This document shows, piece by piece, positions 34,450 through 35,635 of a stretch of DNA of 35,635 nt (positions are counted from its first letter, which is position 1; each line of letters begins with the position of its first letter). Source of the stretch: CAZILN01 sp964540005 (GTDB taxonomy: Bacteria; Bacteroidota; Bacteroidia; Bacteroidales; SM23-62); the NCBI GenBank assembly GCA_964540005.1, contig CAZILN010000301.1:1-35635 (forward strand), given 5' to 3'. The position numbers were made by a program, and so were the translations under genes. Under the pieces are notes generated by a model, which did not search any database, had not been told where the DNA came from, and saw only the letters and a program-made list of their open reading frames with translations.

Positions 34450-35635
34450 CCGTTTTTATCTGCGGATAGTTGTAAGTGTTATCCTGATAGCCGGTTTTTC
34501 GGCTGCATCAATTTATTTTTTCATTGTACCCGGTCAACATGCGACGACCCTGGCATTTGGTATCATGGTACTTCTTGTTGTAGGGAACATGATTTACTTT
34601 CTTAACCGTACCAACCGCATCCTGGACACCTTCCTGGTATATCTCAGGGAGAACGATCCCTCCCTGGCCTATACCAGGAAGTATATTGATAAAAATTTCA
34701 CAGACTTCAGTGCCAGCCTGGACCAGGTATTGCAGTCTTTCAGGGATATCCGGTTTGAAAAGGAAATGCAGGCCAGGTATATTTCCACGATTGTGGAGAA
34801 CATCAATGCCGGGGTAATTGTATACGACCCTTCAGGGAAAGTAAAACTGCTGAATACGGCTGCCAGGAAATTACTGAATATAGGTGAACTGCAACACATA
34901 GAGGATCTGAACAGGGTATACCCTGAACTTGCCGGTAAGATCATGAGACTGAAACCTTCAGAACCACTGCTTGAAAAGATCACCGACGGGGGACAAATAC
35001 TTCACCTGGCTATTAAAGTCAGTATAATAAAGAGAAGGGGCTTACAGGAAAATATTCTTACCATTCAAGATATAAAGAATGAGCTGGAAGAGCAGGAAAT
35101 TGAATCATGGAAAAAGCTGATCCGGGTCATCAACCATGAAATCATGAATTCCATTACACCGGTCACAACACTCACCCTGGCCATCAGGAAGAAGTTTTCA
35201 AAGAAATCAAAAGCAAAGCCGGTTTCCGAGATTACTGACCTGGATGTCGAGAATGCCCTTTCCAGCGCTGAGATCATCGAAGAAAGGAGCCGTGGTTTAA
35301 TTGAATTTATTGATAAATACCGGCGATTGACAAAACTGCCTCAATTAAAGATCAGCTCAATAGATGTTGAGGATCTGTTTGACAGAATGAAATTCCTCTT
35401 CAGCGAGCAACTGTATGAAAAAGGGATCAGGCTGGAAACTGATATACATCAGAAGTCAAGTATAAGTGTTGATGCCAGGCTGATAGAGCAGGTCATGATC
35501 AACCTTATAAAGAATGCCATTGAATCAATGGATAGCTGTAAAGGCCCCTTGATTCAGCTGAAGACATATATGAATACTGATTGGCGCCCGGTCATCTCCA
35601 TTACAGATACCGGTTGTGGAATGGACCAGGAGAAA
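34439..35635 (+). CDS. Sensor histidine kinase, 5' part (runs off the window)
   Basis: Open from the ATG at 34439 to the window end, 399 codons without a stop. It overlaps the regulator gene by 11 bases in another frame, so the two are translationally coupled. Two membrane helices lie at about residues 8-30 and 37-55, separated by only a short periplasmic turn, so sensing is probably within the membrane or by a partner protein. A PAS-like region follows (about 105-190; IVENINAGVIVYDPSGKVKL). The phospho-acceptor His233 sits in RVINHEIMNSITPV, an NtrY/HisKA-like H box. The N box has Asn355 and Asn359 (MINLIKNAIESM), and the G1 box ITDTGCGMD is reached at the edge. Kinase partner of the NtrC-type regulator. 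Confidence 0.92.
   Translation, partial: MAYNRFYLRIVVSVILIAGFSAASIYFFIVPGQHATTLAFGIMVLLVVGNMIYFLNRTNRILDTFLVYLRENDPSLAYTRKYIDKNFTDFSASLDQVLQSFRDIRFEKEMQARYISTIVENINAGVIVYDPSGKVKLLNTAARKLLNIGELQHIEDLNRVYPELAGKIMRLKPSEPLLEKITDGGQILHLAIKVSIIKRRGLQENILTIQDIKNELEEQEIESWKKLIRVINHEIMNSITPVTTLTLAIRKKFSKKSKAKPVSEITDLDVENALSSAEIIEERSRGLIEFIDKYRRLTKLPQLKISSIDVEDLFDRMKFLFSEQLYEKGIRLETDIHQKSSISVDARLIEQVMINLIKNAIESMDSCKGPLIQLKTYMNTDWRPVISITDTGCGMDQEK

Noticed and set aside
1..35635. CRISPR arrays, tRNA/rRNA genes, insertion sequences or phage genes
   Set aside because: None was seen. The only large repeat is the tandem four-gene cassette, which has no transposase or terminal repeats.

Overview
The window is a piece of a Bacteroidota chromosome, most likely from the Bacteroidales/Marinilabiliales side, though I cannot place it more exactly. 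The lineage call rests on an STN-type TonB-dependent receptor followed by a DUF4249 lipoprotein, a type IX secretion sorting tail on a CotH protein, a MacB/FtsX permease of the roughly 800-residue Bacteroidota type, an anaerobic sulfatase-maturating enzyme, a GH20 lipoprotein, and AT-rich intergenic regions with weak Shine-Dalgarno sites. No RNA gene, CRISPR array, insertion sequence or prophage was recognised. Coding density is high and no gene-free stretch exceeds about 210 bases.

Layout. 1-1293: the tail of an apparently internally deleted Gfo/Idh/MocA oxidoreductase and a Tat-exported sugar isomerase-like TIM barrel. 1410-3219 (minus): a BASS-family transporter and an Asp/Glu racemase-family enzyme. 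3384-7406 (plus): a secreted SH3b protein and a CotH-LTD-T9SS protein. 7470-9388 (minus): a three-gene envelope cluster (Ig-like-repeat lipoprotein, small repeat protein, DUF2490 protein). 9594-15960 (plus): a tightly coupled four-gene cell-surface operon, called A-B-C-D here: unknown exported protein, STN/TonB receptor, DUF4249 lipoprotein, and MG2 protein with a plug-like domain. 16162-20869 (plus): a tandem second copy of the whole operon, in the same gene order but reduced to pseudogenes by seven internal deletions, two nonsense codons and a one-base insertion. 20922-23768 (minus): an S9 peptidase. 23918-25048 (plus): a radical-SAM anSME. 25134-25997 (minus): a Tat-exported dienelactone hydrolase. 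26150-26644 (plus): a Tat-exported DUF3795 protein. 26684-30504: an HGSNAT-like acetyltransferase and a GH20 hexosaminidase, divergently transcribed. 30482-35635: an FtsX/MacB permease divergent from an NtrC-type response regulator and its sensor kinase, which is cut by the window end. A double palindromic operator lies just upstream of the regulator.

How it fits together. The theme is the cell envelope and glycan or amino-sugar handling: exported hydrolases, an acetyltransferase, an outer-membrane receptor system and a two-component system that probably senses envelope conditions. The most interesting items are the A-B-C-D cassette with its decaying tandem paralogue, whose deletions are mostly in frame and bounded by short repeats, and the paired TGTTCA-N5-TGAACA operators in front of the sigma-54 activator.
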